Source: Coriobacteriia bacterium (GTDB lineage Bacteria; Actinomycetota; Coriobacteriia; WRKU01; WQUG01). From it: a stretch of DNA of 64,000 nt. The notes under the pieces were generated by a model. The model saw nothing but the letters and a program-made list of their open reading frames with translations. It was not told where the DNA came from and ran no database searches. The position numbers and the translations under genes are program-made. Positions within the stretch are counted from its first letter, which is position 1. Every line of letters starts with the position of its first letter. Positions 34,154 to 42,610 of this stretch are shown piece after piece. Location: assembly GCA_009779855.1 (NCBI GenBank), contig WRBC01000002.1:167085-231084 (forward strand). The letters are read 5' to 3'.

Positions 34154-35191
34154 ATGTCCAGCAACGTACCCGAAAAGCTCTATATCTTGTACATTCTTCG
34201 AGTCTTGAAAAAGTACTCCGATGTTAACCATAGACTTAACCAAAAAGAGATACAAGGAAAGTTAAAAAGTGTCTATCAAGTAGATATTAGTAGAAGCGCA
34301 ATTAAAAACAGCCTAGATGCATTAATGAATTACCACTTTAAGGTGAGACGTGATAAACATCGGATAGGAAAACCCAGTGCCTGGTATTATGAGCATGATT
34401 TTTCTAGTGGCGAGCTGTCCATGCTGATAAATGGCTTTCTTTCGTCGTCTAAGTCTATGGCCTTTGATCACTGTAGTGAGATTGTTGTTAGACTAAAGAG
34501 CAACCTAGCAAGCGAACACGTCAAAATTAACTACTTTCTTTCAAAAGATCAGCCTGAAAATAAGCAAATTATCCTTAACTTTGAAGAGCTATGTGAAGCA
34601 ATCGAGGTCGGATGTAGAGTTTCTTTCCATTACATGCGATTAGGAACTGACCGCACGTATAGCTATAGCAGAAATAATCAGCATGGTGAGCCGCATGTGT
34701 ATAGGGTTAGTCCCTATGAGCTCATAATCAGTAATGGCAGAAGCTACCTCATATGCGCTCAAGATAATCGAGATAACTTGGTGCATTACCGGGTAGATCG
34801 TATGCACGAAATCAAACTGCTCCAGAATGAAAGAGTTCGGCCCTTAGCGGACTTTCCTGACGTTCCTCTCAAGAAGGGAAGATTAGATTTGCCTGCATAT
34901 ACAAAGCCACTTATCTATATGTATGCCGATAAAGTTGTCCCTGTGACTTTCTATGCTGACAAAATCAGTCACCCGAACATTGTTGGAGATGTTCTTGATT
35001 GGTTTGGAGGTTCCGCGCAGTTTGGCGAAGAAACAGAAGAAGGAGTCAACGTAGTTGTTAAAGCAAGTCAACAAGCAATGGAATACTGGGCGTTGCAGTA
35101 TGGTAGTGCTATAGAAATTCTGGAGCCTGTAGAACTGCGAGAAAAAATAAAAGACACCATTAATAAGATGCATGAAAAGTATAAAGATTGA
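34154..35191 (+). CDS. WYL-domain transcriptional regulator
   Basis: 345 residues with AAGGGAAG just upstream. A winged helix (residues 5-75: LYILYILRVLKKYSD, LNQKEIQGKLKSVY, ISRSAIKNSLDALMNYHF) is followed by a WYL fold (about 150-225: VSFHYMRLG, VYRVSPYELIISNGRSYLIC, HYRVDRMHEIKLL) and a C-terminal WCX-like extension. WYL proteins bind nucleic acids or nucleotides and regulate CRISPR, BREX and CBASS operons in other bacteria. It is the nearest regulator to the type II-A locus, so control of cas genes is a reasonable guess, not shown. Confidence 0.83.
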   Translation: MSSNVPEKLYILYILRVLKKYSDVNHRLNQKEIQGKLKSVYQVDISRSAIKNSLDALMNYHFKVRRDKHRIGKPSAWYYEHDFSSGELSMLINGFLSSSKSMAFDHCSEIVVRLKSNLASEHVKINYFLSKDQPENKQIILNFEELCEAIEVGCRVSFHYMRLGTDRTYSYSRNNQHGEPHVYRVSPYELIISNGRSYLICAQDNRDNLVHYRVDRMHEIKLLQNERVRPLADFPDVPLKKGRLDLPAYTKPLIYMYADKVVPVTFYADKISHPNIVGDVLDWFGGSAQFGEETEEGVNVVVKASQQAMEYWALQYGSAIEILEPVELREKIKDTINKMHEKYKD

Positions 35192-35253
35192 ATTCTAAAA
35201 AATGGGAAGTAGCGCCATGAGCTGTAAGATAACTAGTCAAATGTTAGAAAATC

Positions 35254-35673
35254 ATGAGTAGAGTATCAAAGCACGGCAAGAAGCGTATACGTCAACGCAC
35301 AGGTCTGAACAAGAAATCAACAGAGGCGTCTTTTGACAAGGCAAAAGAGAGAGGTATTCATCACGGGGACATGAAGGGCAGGCTGCGTAAATGGGTTGAT
35401 TCTCAGATTTATGGCCGAAAGTTCTTCGCGTATCCGATTGTGTACAGCAATCACTTGTGGCTGGTTGATAAAAAACAAGATGTGCTTATCACGGTAATAC
35501 CTGTGCCTCAAAACCTCACCAAAGATGCTGCTAAAATGAAGGTCAAACGCAACTGTGATTGCATGCAGAAGAATCGTGAGTTCAGCATGCTAACGGGAGG
35601 CATAAACATAAAACCCATGTGGTGCGAAGTTTGTGACCCAGATAGGTATGCGGCCATTGTTGAGCGGACGTGA
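35254..35673 (+). CDS. Hypothetical protein of a phage/mobile-element-like family
   Basis: 139 residues. The start KHGKKRIRQRTGLNKKSTEA is basic, followed by KERGIHHGDMKGRLRKWVDS and a strand segment DVLITVIPVPQNL. This pattern (H-x-x-x-R...G, then HS/G-D-x-K-G-x-L-x-(R/K)-(Y/W), then I-T-(V/I)-(I/L)-x-(V/L)-P) appears in small proteins of prophages and integrative elements. A cysteine-rich tail (CDCMQK, WCEVCDPD) could bind zinc. It ends 24 bases before a bidirectional terminator that also ends the tracrRNA. Function unknown. Confidence 0.55.
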   Translation: MSRVSKHGKKRIRQRTGLNKKSTEASFDKAKERGIHHGDMKGRLRKWVDSQIYGRKFFAYPIVYSNHLWLVDKKQDVLITVIPVPQNLTKDAAKMKVKRNCDCMQKNREFSMLTGGINIKPMWCEVCDPDRYAAIVERT

Positions 35674-35694
35674 CGGTGCGCCACGCGAACTCAA

Positions 35695-35786
35695 TAAAAA
35701 AGACGCTCGAGGCGTCTTTTTGGTGGTTTTATCCACGGGTAAGCTTTCGCTTTATTTTAACTCGTTGTGTCGTTTTTTCTAGTTCG
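35695..35786 (-). ncRNA. tracrRNA of the type II-A system
   Basis: On the reverse strand the transcript begins with the reverse complement of 35764-35785, a 22-base stretch identical to the inner part of the CRISPR repeat, i.e. the anti-repeat. It continues GAGUUAAAAU, giving the GA/GAGU bulge and lower stem against repeat GUUUUAGA, as in Streptococcus pyogenes. Then AAGCGAAAGCUU forms a tetraloop nexus, GUGG...CCAC a second stem, and the 35696-35721 hairpin plus U-tract the terminator. About 90 nt. Needed with crRNA for RNase III processing and Cas9 loading. Confidence 0.86.
35696..35721. terminator. Bidirectional terminator between the 35254 gene and the tracrRNA
   Basis: AAAAAGACGC and GCGTCTTTTT flank a short loop around TCGA. 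T-runs occur on both strands, so it can end the rightward gene and the leftward tracrRNA. Confidence 0.88.
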
Positions 35787-35800
35787 ACATACATTATAAT
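35772..35800 (+). promoter_or_regulatory. cas operon promoter overlapping the tracrRNA anti-repeat
   Basis: TATAAT at 35795-35800 is a perfect -10; the -35 region (17 bases up) is only a T-run that lies inside the anti-repeat. The ATTATAAT at 35793-35800 is its own reverse complement, so a divergent tracrRNA -10 occupies the same bases; on that strand TGCTATTAT also gives an extended -10. cas9 begins 51 bases downstream with GGAGGG. Confidence 0.65.
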
Positions 35801-35851
35801 AGCATAGACAATTCAAAAGCACTATTAGTTACAACGTGCGGAGGGAAACCA

Positions 35852-38800
35852 ATGGGGAAGAAGTCGCTTGAGAACTACAGTATTGGACTCGACATCGGTG
35901 TTACGGGAGTGGGATGGAGCGTTGCCCATTCAGATGGAACTCTTGCTAAGGTTAAGGGCAAGCCAGCTTGGGGAGTACGCCTTTTTGAAGAGGGAAGTCA
36001 TGCAGCTGATAGACGGATGAAGAGATCTGCTCGCCGCCGCTATGTTCGCCGTCGTCATCGTCTCAACATGATGCAAGAGATGCTTTCAGCAAACATGCAA
36101 AAGGTCGATGCTGACTTCTTTCGCAAGATGAAAGAGAGTGCTCTATGGGAGGAAGACCGACAGGCTCAGAATGGCCTAGCACTTCTCTTGAAAAATGTCT
36201 CAGTTGACGGTGAGCCTTACCATAAGAAGTTCCCCACGATATATCATTTGCGGAAGTATCTCCTCGAAACTAAAGAACAGGCTGATTTCCGATTAGTCTA
36301 TCTTGCCCTACATCACATCATGAAGTACCGTGGCAACTTTTTATATGAAGGACAAGCTCTTTCGGCAGAGGGCAATCTAGAGGAAGAGGTTCGAGAGGCG
36401 ACTAATGCCTATTTTCGCTTCATGATGCCTAATGATGATAGGGATTGCACAGAAGAAACAGTCAAGGCAATAAAGATTGCAGTTGCTGATATGTCTCTGG
36501 GGAGAATGGACACGCGCACCGTGATTCGCGATACGCTAGTTGCTCAGGGCTGCGAAAGAATATCTGCAGCAGAATTTGGGAAGGCTTTAGCTGGTTCTAA
36601 ATTTGATGCAACGAAACTTTTCTCTTTTGAAGGCGTTGAAAAAACGGAGCTTGCTTTATCTTCAGAGGACTTAGAAAGCGATATCGCTCAAGTTTCTGAT
36701 GAGGATGCTCAAGTTGTGCTTGAACTGATGGGTAGAGCATACTCCGCTTCAGTTCTTGATGAGATACTAGGCGGCTGTGAGGGTATCTCAAGTGCAATGG
36801 TTAAGCGTTATGATGAGCACGCTAAACAGCTAAGAGACTTCAAAGACCTTGTTCGTGATTTCATTCCTGACTCCTATAATGAAATGTTTCGCAAAGAGGG
36901 CGGGAATCTTAAAAACTATCCCAATTACATTATTGGAGAAAATTCCACTCGTAAAGATTCTGAACGTAAAGGATATGCGTGCAAGCGAGAAGATTTTATC
37001 AAAGCAGCCAAAAGTCTACTAGAAGGTATGCCAGAAGAAGCTCACGCAAACACAAAGCATGAAAAGTTACTAGCAGCTATCGAATCAGACACCTTTTTAG
37101 TCAAGCTGCGCACCAGAAAGAATGGAGCAATTCCTTACCAATTGCACTCTCAAGAGATGGACACAATCATTGAAAACCAGAGCGTGTACTATCCAGCGCT
37201 TAAAGCTGGCTATGTCGATGGGGAGCACAGACACAGGTTGGTGCAGATACTGGAGTTTCGCATTCCTTATTTTGTAGGTCCGCTTAGTTATAATCCAGAC
37301 GCCCTAGAGTCTGACCGCTTTGATTGGCTGACTCGTAGAGTGCAGGGTGAAAAAATTACTCCATGGAACTTCAATGAAGTAATTGACCGTGAACAGACAG
37401 CAGAAGACTTCATCACTCGAATGACAGGTACCTGTACCTATTTGCTGGGCGAAGATGTTTTGCCTAAACATTCAATCCTGTACCAAGATTTTGAGTTATT
37501 GAATGAGCTAAACAAGGTCAGTATTGACGGAAAACCTATTTCGGTTGACGTTAAGAAGCAAGCCTTTAATGAACTTTTTACAAGTCGAAAAAAGGTAACC
37601 CACAAAGCTTTTGCAGATTGGCTAATCAATGAGAATCATCATCCTAGAGATACGTCAATAAAAATTACGGGTACGCAAAAAGAAACAGAATTCGCCAGCA
37701 GTCGTTCGGTACTCATTGACATGCAGAAAATATTTGATGGCAAAGCTGAAGAAAATATTGGGCGCTGTGAAGACATCATTTTGTGGGCAACCCTCTTCAA
37801 TGAGAAAGATATGCTGAAGGCTAAGGTTGAGCGAGGGTACCCAGAAATTACTAAGCCACAATTAAAAGCCATTCAAAAATTGCGCTATAAGGGTTGGGGA
37901 CGATTAAGTAAAAAATTGCTTTCTGGCTTAAGGGTTCAAAATCGCTTTGGCGAAAAGGTATCCATCATCAAGATAATGTGTGACACTCGAATGAATTTTA
38001 TGGAAATCATAAATGCTAAGGAATATGGTTTTGCAGAGCTGATTGAACAGACCAATGAAGAAAATATTGGGATAAACCCCACCCTTTCTCCAAAATTGCT
38101 AGATGACCTTGTGGCATCTCCTGCAGTGAAGCGTGGCATATGGCAAGCTTTACTTATTGTGAAAGAGCTCGTGCAGGTCATGGGAGCTCCTCCCGAAAAC
38201 ATTTTTATCGAAATGGCGCGTGGGGAACAAGAAAAGAAGCGAACTGTGTCTAGGTACAATAGACTTGAGGAGCTCCTGAAGGCAGTTCGTAGCGACTCCG
38301 ACTACCAGGATATTATTGCAGAATTCGATGCAAGAAAAGGCAATCAAAAGGCGTTTGATGACCGTGCCCTATATCTATATTTCACACAATTGGGTAAATG
38401 CTTGTACTGCGGGAAAGATATTCATATTGACAGGTTAAACAGATATCAAGTTGACCATATAATTCCGCAATCCCTTACAAAGGATGACAGCCTTGAAAAT
38501 CTCGCTCTGGTGCATTCGGAATGTAACCAGGTGAAGGGTGACTCTTTGACGATAAATGATGATGTTCGCCATAGTATGGGTTGGTTTTGGCGTACGCTGC
38601 AAGGAAAGAAGCTGATTGGAAGCAAAAAGTACAATAATTTGACTCGTCATGAGTTCAATGAGCATCAGATTGAACGTTTTATTGCGAGACAGTTGGTAGA
38701 GACGCGTCAAATTAATAAGCATGTTGTTGAAATCCTACATACCCTGCATTCTGAAAGCGAAATCCATGGCATTAAGGCTGGTGAAATCTCTGACTTGCGC

Positions 38801-39871
38801 AAGCGACTAGCACTGCCAAAGATTCGTGAATTAAATGATACTCATCACGCCATGGATGCTTATTTGACTGCCCTAATGGGATTATTTATACAGAGGCGTT
38901 ATCCGAAGTGGCGGAGTGAGTCCAACCATGGCGAGTATATGAAATTTGCTCAGAATGAGCGCAAATCTCGTTTTGGCATGTTCGTAAACCAATTCCCGAA
39001 GAGTCACGTTAATACAGAGACGGGCGAGATTATTTGGGATGGTGAAGAGCTTGAGCGAAGCTTGCGCAAGCTAATGGAGGAGAAGCGTTATTTTATTACA
39101 AAGAAGCCATCCACTAGGAGTGGAGCATTCTATGATGAAACGCTATATTCGCCTGATGCAGGAATTAGAGCACTTATCCCCAAGAAACAGGGGCTTAGTG
39201 TTGAGAAGTACGGTGGATATTCTGGTGGAAAAGAATCTCACTCTGTGCTCATTGACTATCAGAAGTCAGCAAAAAAACGAAAAGTAGAGCTTGTTTCTAT
39301 TCCAGTCCGCATAGCTATTTGTGGCACTCATGCAACAAATAGCTTTTTGCAGCAAAACTATAGTGATGTTCGCATTCTGCGCACGAACGTAAAGGCTGGG
39401 CAAGCTTTGTACTGCAATGGTAGCCCCCTTTATATTTCGAGCGCGAACGAAGTTCATAATGCTCGTCAACTGTTTCTTTCATATGAAGATCAAAAATGCC
39501 TCAGTGATGTTCTGAAGGAGGAGAGTCCATCTGACAATTTTGATGAGCAGGCTATTAGGCTATATGAACTGCTTGCTAATACGATAGAGAGATATTATCC
39601 AATTTTTGAAAGTACTGGAAGTCGAATTTTAGAAGGCGTTGAGGATTTTGCGTTGTTGACTTCAGAGGATAAGCAGAGGCTCTTGCAAGAATTGCTTAAA
39701 GTGACCTCGGCTAATCCTTCTAATGGAAATTTTGCTAGATTTAGAGTTGGTACGCTCAGAGATCGCATGGGTCGCCTTGCTCGGTTCACCTTTGGCAAGT
39801 TTAAGGATGTAGAATTTCTTGACCAGTCTGTAACAGGTGTATACGAAAAGAGATACCGAGCCCCTAATTAA
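35852..39871 (+). CDS. cas9: Cas9, type II-A CRISPR effector nuclease
   Basis: 1339 residues, close to the 1368 of S. pyogenes Cas9. RuvC-I holds D14 (IGLDIGVTGVGW) and the arginine-rich bridge helix spans about 53-78. REC has YHLRKYLLETKEQADFRLVY and KYRGNFLYEG. RuvC-II has E787 (NIFIEMARGEQ), HNH has D868, H869 and N892 (YQVDHIIPQS), and RuvC-III has HHAMDA with H998 and D1002. The PAM-interacting domain ends VYEKRYRAPN. All catalytic residues are present, so it should make RNA-guided double-strand cuts. It is followed directly by cas1; the PAM is not readable. Confidence 0.97.
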   Translation: MGKKSLENYSIGLDIGVTGVGWSVAHSDGTLAKVKGKPAWGVRLFEEGSHAADRRMKRSARRRYVRRRHRLNMMQEMLSANMQKVDADFFRKMKESALWEEDRQAQNGLALLLKNVSVDGEPYHKKFPTIYHLRKYLLETKEQADFRLVYLALHHIMKYRGNFLYEGQALSAEGNLEEEVREATNAYFRFMMPNDDRDCTEETVKAIKIAVADMSLGRMDTRTVIRDTLVAQGCERISAAEFGKALAGSKFDATKLFSFEGVEKTELALSSEDLESDIAQVSDEDAQVVLELMGRAYSASVLDEILGGCEGISSAMVKRYDEHAKQLRDFKDLVRDFIPDSYNEMFRKEGGNLKNYPNYIIGENSTRKDSERKGYACKREDFIKAAKSLLEGMPEEAHANTKHEKLLAAIESDTFLVKLRTRKNGAIPYQLHSQEMDTIIENQSVYYPALKAGYVDGEHRHRLVQILEFRIPYFVGPLSYNPDALESDRFDWLTRRVQGEKITPWNFNEVIDREQTAEDFITRMTGTCTYLLGEDVLPKHSILYQDFELLNELNKVSIDGKPISVDVKKQAFNELFTSRKKVTHKAFADWLINENHHPRDTSIKITGTQKETEFASSRSVLIDMQKIFDGKAEENIGRCEDIILWATLFNEKDMLKAKVERGYPEITKPQLKAIQKLRYKGWGRLSKKLLSGLRVQNRFGEKVSIIKIMCDTRMNFMEIINAKEYGFAELIEQTNEENIGINPTLSPKLLDDLVASPAVKRGIWQALLIVKELVQVMGAPPENIFIEMARGEQEKKRTVSRYNRLEELLKAVRSDSDYQDIIAEFDARKGNQKAFDDRALYLYFTQLGKCLYCGKDIHIDRLNRYQVDHIIPQSLTKDDSLENLALVHSECNQVKGDSLTINDDVRHSMGWFWRTLQGKKLIGSKKYNNLTRHEFNEHQIERFIARQLVETRQINKHVVEILHTLHSESEIHGIKAGEISDLRKRLALPKIRELNDTHHAMDAYLTALMGLFIQRRYPKWRSESNHGEYMKFAQNERKSRFGMFVNQFPKSHVNTETGEIIWDGEELERSLRKLMEEKRYFITKKPSTRSGAFYDETLYSPDAGIRALIPKKQGLSVEKYGGYSGGKESHSVLIDYQKSAKKRKVELVSIPVRIAICGTHATNSFLQQNYSDVRILRTNVKAGQALYCNGSPLYISSANEVHNARQLFLSYEDQKCLSDVLKEESPSDNFDEQAIRLYELLANTIERYYPIFESTGSRILEGVEDFALLTSEDKQRLLQELLKVTSANPSNGNFARFRVGTLRDRMGRLARFTFGKFKDVEFLDQSVTGVYEKRYRAPN

Positions 39872-40756
39872 ATGAGCTTTCGCACGGTTGTCATAACGCA
39901 GCGTTGTAAATGTAGCTACAAAAACGACTACATGGTTGTCTTTGGCGACGAAACTTCAATGATTCACTTGTCAGAAATTAATACTGTTGTTTTCGATACG
40001 ACTGCAGTTACTGTTACGGCATACTTGCTTTGTGAGCTTGCAAAGCGGAAGGTTAATGTTATTTTTTGTGATGAAAAGCATAATCCTCTTTTGCAGGCCT
40101 TGCCCTTGTACGGCTCACATAATGCAAGCAAGAGAGTTGCTCAGCAGGTGGAATGGTCTGATGAGACGAAGCGTCGTGCATGGCGACGTACGGTTTCTGC
40201 GAAGATACGTGCACAGGCTGAAAACCTCTATGTACTTGGACGAGGCGGGTGGAGCGAGCTACTTGCCTTTGCTGAACAGGTGCAAGATGGGGATGAGACC
40301 AACCGTGAAGGACATGCTGCAAAAGTATATTTTAATTGTTTATTTGGTAAGCAATTCTATCGCGGTACAGAGTGCCCCATTAATGACGCTCTCAACTACG
40401 GATACATGGTGCTTATATCGACAATAAGTAAGGAGATTGTGGCACATGGCTATCTTACCCAACTAGGGATTAATCATCGCAGTGAATATAATCAATTTAA
40501 TTTGTCCTGTGATTTAGTCGAGCCATTTCGGCCACTTGTTGATCGCCTAGTCTACGATATATCTCCGTCTGAATTTAACTGGGCAACGAAGGAGAAATTA
40601 CTTGGCTTATTGAGTGAACAGTATTTATTTGATGGACAACATCATTACCTGTCAAGAATCGCGCGCTTATTTGTACGTGATGCTTTGAGTTGCGTAACGG
40701 AAAATCGACCTGACGCTATGCGTTTCTTGGATACAGCGTGCGAGTTCGATTCATGA
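39872..40756 (+). CDS. cas1: Cas1 integrase
   Basis: 294 residues, starting immediately after the cas9 stop. The metal-binding residues are E146 (NREGHAAKVYF), H202 (GINHRSEYNQ) and E217 (DLVEPFRPLVD), matching the E-H-E triad of type II-A Cas1. With Cas2 it forms the spacer integration complex that inserts protospacers at the leader end. Overlaps cas2 by the ATGA junction. Confidence 0.95.
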   Translation: MSFRTVVITQRCKCSYKNDYMVVFGDETSMIHLSEINTVVFDTTAVTVTAYLLCELAKRKVNVIFCDEKHNPLLQALPLYGSHNASKRVAQQVEWSDETKRRAWRRTVSAKIRAQAENLYVLGRGGWSELLAFAEQVQDGDETNREGHAAKVYFNCLFGKQFYRGTECPINDALNYGYMVLISTISKEIVAHGYLTQLGINHRSEYNQFNLSCDLVEPFRPLVDRLVYDISPSEFNWATKEKLLGLLSEQYLFDGQHHYLSRIARLFVRDALSCVTENRPDAMRFLDTACEFDS

Positions 40757-41058
40757 GGGTTATAGTGTTTTTTGATTTGCCTGTTGAGACAAAGAAGCAG
40801 CGACGTGACTACACGCGTTTTAGAAAATATCTTATAAAGGAGGGATTCTTTATGATGCAGCAATCCGTCTACACAAAACTCGTCATGAATTTAAGTGCAG
40901 CTGAATTGCTAAAGGCTCGTGTCAGGTCAGAACTGCCACCAAAAGGGCTTATCCAGCTGCTTGTAATCACAGAGAAGCAATTCTCAAGTATCGAAAATCT
41001 TGTAGGAGAAGTTCATACGCTTAATGAAAATTCGACAGATAGGTTGATAATTCTATGA
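40753..41058 (+). CDS. cas2: Cas2
   Basis: ATG 40753 overlaps the cas1 stop (ATGA); a GTG 15 bases earlier is not needed. 101 residues with VIVFFDLPVETKKQRRDYTR, the ferredoxin-like strand with its conserved Asp, and MMQQSVYTKL. It bridges two Cas1 dimers and sets spacer length. Overlaps csn2 by ATGA. Confidence 0.94.
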   Translation: MRVIVFFDLPVETKKQRRDYTRFRKYLIKEGFFMMQQSVYTKLVMNLSAAELLKARVRSELPPKGLIQLLVITEKQFSSIENLVGEVHTLNENSTDRLIIL

Positions 41059-41753
41059 GGTTATTTTTATCATCAGGAGAACTTCCCCTTGCCATTGATA
41101 TGGATAAAGTTGCGACCCTTGAAATTTTGCACCGCCCACTATTTGCGCGAGTTGCGCAAGAATTTGTCGGGGCGGTAGAACAAGATGAACAACCGTCAGA
41201 ATTCCGACTTTCAACAGAAGAGGGCAGGGATACCTCATTTTCTCGCTTTCTCTACGTTGCTGATTTTCTGACCTTTGACGCAAGTGCAAGGAAGATTACT
41301 TCAAGGCTGCATAAATCTTTAATCGGGGAGTTTGTTCTTGATGAAGAGTTGAGAGAGCGCTCTCAGCAAGCATTTGGACAAATGATGGAGGTTCTCTCTG
41401 AGCAATTGATGAGCTTCGAGAGCAGAGTCTCTTTCGAGGGTGAATTTTCTCTCGAAAGATATCTTAGAATGATAAATTTCAAAATAGCTCTAGACGAGAG
41501 CAATTCGATTATTGAGCGCATTATAGGAATTATTGATTTGGTTGCAGACCTTCAAATTTGGGACGCAATTTTGTTTATCAATCTGAAAGGATTTCTAACT
41601 GAGGAAGAATTTTACAATTTCGTAGATTACTGCTTATACCAAAAAGTTTCCACATTGATTATTGAGTCAGCAGAAAGTGAATGGTCGCACGAAGGAGAGC
41701 GTAAACTGGTAGTCGATGAGGATAGATTTGATTATCTGTCTAGCACAGGATAA
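41055..41753 (+). CDS. csn2: Csn2, type II-A adaptation protein
   Basis: 232 residues, in the range of the short Csn2 variants; overlaps cas2. Csn2 forms a tetrameric ring that slides on DNA ends during spacer acquisition. The sequence is poorly conserved between species and I identify it by position after cas2, length, and the P-loop-like fold with long helices (RLFLSSGELPLAIDMDKV start, LWDAILFINL-like strand). Its presence defines subtype II-A. The leader starts directly after its stop. Confidence 0.88.
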   Translation: MRLFLSSGELPLAIDMDKVATLEILHRPLFARVAQEFVGAVEQDEQPSEFRLSTEEGRDTSFSRFLYVADFLTFDASARKITSRLHKSLIGEFVLDEELRERSQQAFGQMMEVLSEQLMSFESRVSFEGEFSLERYLRMINFKIALDESNSIIERIIGIIDLVADLQIWDAILFINLKGFLTEEEFYNFVDYCLYQKVSTLIIESAESEWSHEGERKLVVDEDRFDYLSSTG

Positions 41754-41846
41754 TCTGTGTTAGCATTTATGTATCTTGATAACTAAAAAGGGAACTAGAC
41801 TTCGGCTAGCAAGTTCGTTGTCTTGCGTAAACTCTAGACATTTGAG
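41754..41846 (+). promoter_or_regulatory. CRISPR leader with ATTTGAG anchoring sequence
   Basis: 93 bases between csn2 and the first repeat. Its last seven bases (41840-41846) are ATTTGAG, the conserved leader-anchoring sequence that guides type II-A Cas1-Cas2 to the first repeat. A short GAACT...AGTTC inverted repeat lies in the middle. Confidence 0.8.
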
Positions 41847-42390
41847 GTTTTAGAGTTGTGTCGTTTTTTCTAGTTCCAAAACTTATAGTTTTCATTCTTA
41901 TATGCCCTTTCAGTTTTAGAGTTGTGTCGTTTTTTCTAGTTCCAAAACGGTGGACAAGAGAAACATGGGCTATGCCAAGTTTTAGAGTTGTGTCGTTTTT
42001 TCTAGTTCCAAAACTGAAGAATTTGACGGAATCAGTGCGTTTGTGTTTTAGAGTTGTGTCGTTTTTTCTAGTTCCAAAACTATGAGTGCTGTCTGTAGTT
42101 TCTTATGTGGTTTTAGAGTTGTGTCGTTTTTTCTAGTTCCAAAACCTATAATAGCGCGAGTTAGTCGTGTATGCGGTTTTAGAGTTGTGTCGTTTTTTCT
42201 AGTTCCAAAACCATTAGATATGCTGGAAATGCCGATGGATCGTTTTAGAGTTGTGTCGTTTTTTCTAGTTCCAAAACAGCAACCCGCCAATTTCCTTGGG
42301 TTAGTCAGTTTTAGAGTTGTGTCGTTTTTTCTAGTTCCAAAACGAGCACTGGTGACATCTTAATAGCATGGGAGTTTTAGAGTTGTGTCG
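41847..42390 (+). CRISPR. Type II-A CRISPR array: 8 full repeats, 1 truncated, 8 spacers
   Basis: 36-base repeats (5' GTTTTAGAG, 3' CCAAAAC) begin at 41847, 41913, 41979, 42045, 42110, 42176, 42242 and 42308 and are identical to each other by eye. A ninth, at 42374, keeps only its first 17 bases (to 42390). Spacers are 30 bases except the fourth, which is 29. Array, cas genes and leader share the plus strand. The array is short. The last spacer is flanked by the truncated repeat, which still holds part of the anti-repeat pairing segment. Spacer targets cannot be read from here. Confidence 0.97.
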
Positions 42391-42560
42391 TAATGGATTC
42401 TTGCCTTATTGATCAATGAAAAAGCACAAATATGAGTTTGGGTGCCAAAGGTTGCGTCAAGTTTGGCAAAATTGCGATTGATTTAACAGCCAACCTGAGC
42501 ATTTCATTTATAAATTTCCACAATTTGTTTGCTTGTTGATGTCTGTCTTATCTAGTATTA

Positions 42561-42576
42561 TCGAACAATCGTTTAT
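42561..42576. promoter_or_regulatory. LexA (SOS) box upstream of dinD
   Basis: TCGAACAATCGTTTAT fits the Gram-positive CGAAC-N4-GTTCG operator with a mismatch in the second half-site. It is 34 bases before the dinD start and overlaps the likely promoter. Confidence 0.65.
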
Positions 42577-42610
42577 TTCTTTATGATGGGGGTCAGAAAG
42601 AGAGTAGAGA

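Noticed and set aside
40738..40752. GTG 40738 as the cas2 start
   Set aside because: It lies inside cas1 without a ribosome binding site; ATGA coupling at 40753 fits the family N-terminus.
41789..41816. GGAACTAGA in the leader, identical to part of the anti-repeat, as a second tracrRNA
   Set aside because: Only nine bases match and no nexus or terminator follows; chance match is likely.
41858..42363. Open frames across the CRISPR array on both strands
   Set aside because: They arise from the 36-base repeat plus 30-base spacer period, which is a multiple of 3, and repeat RVVSFFLVPK-like units; they are array shadows.
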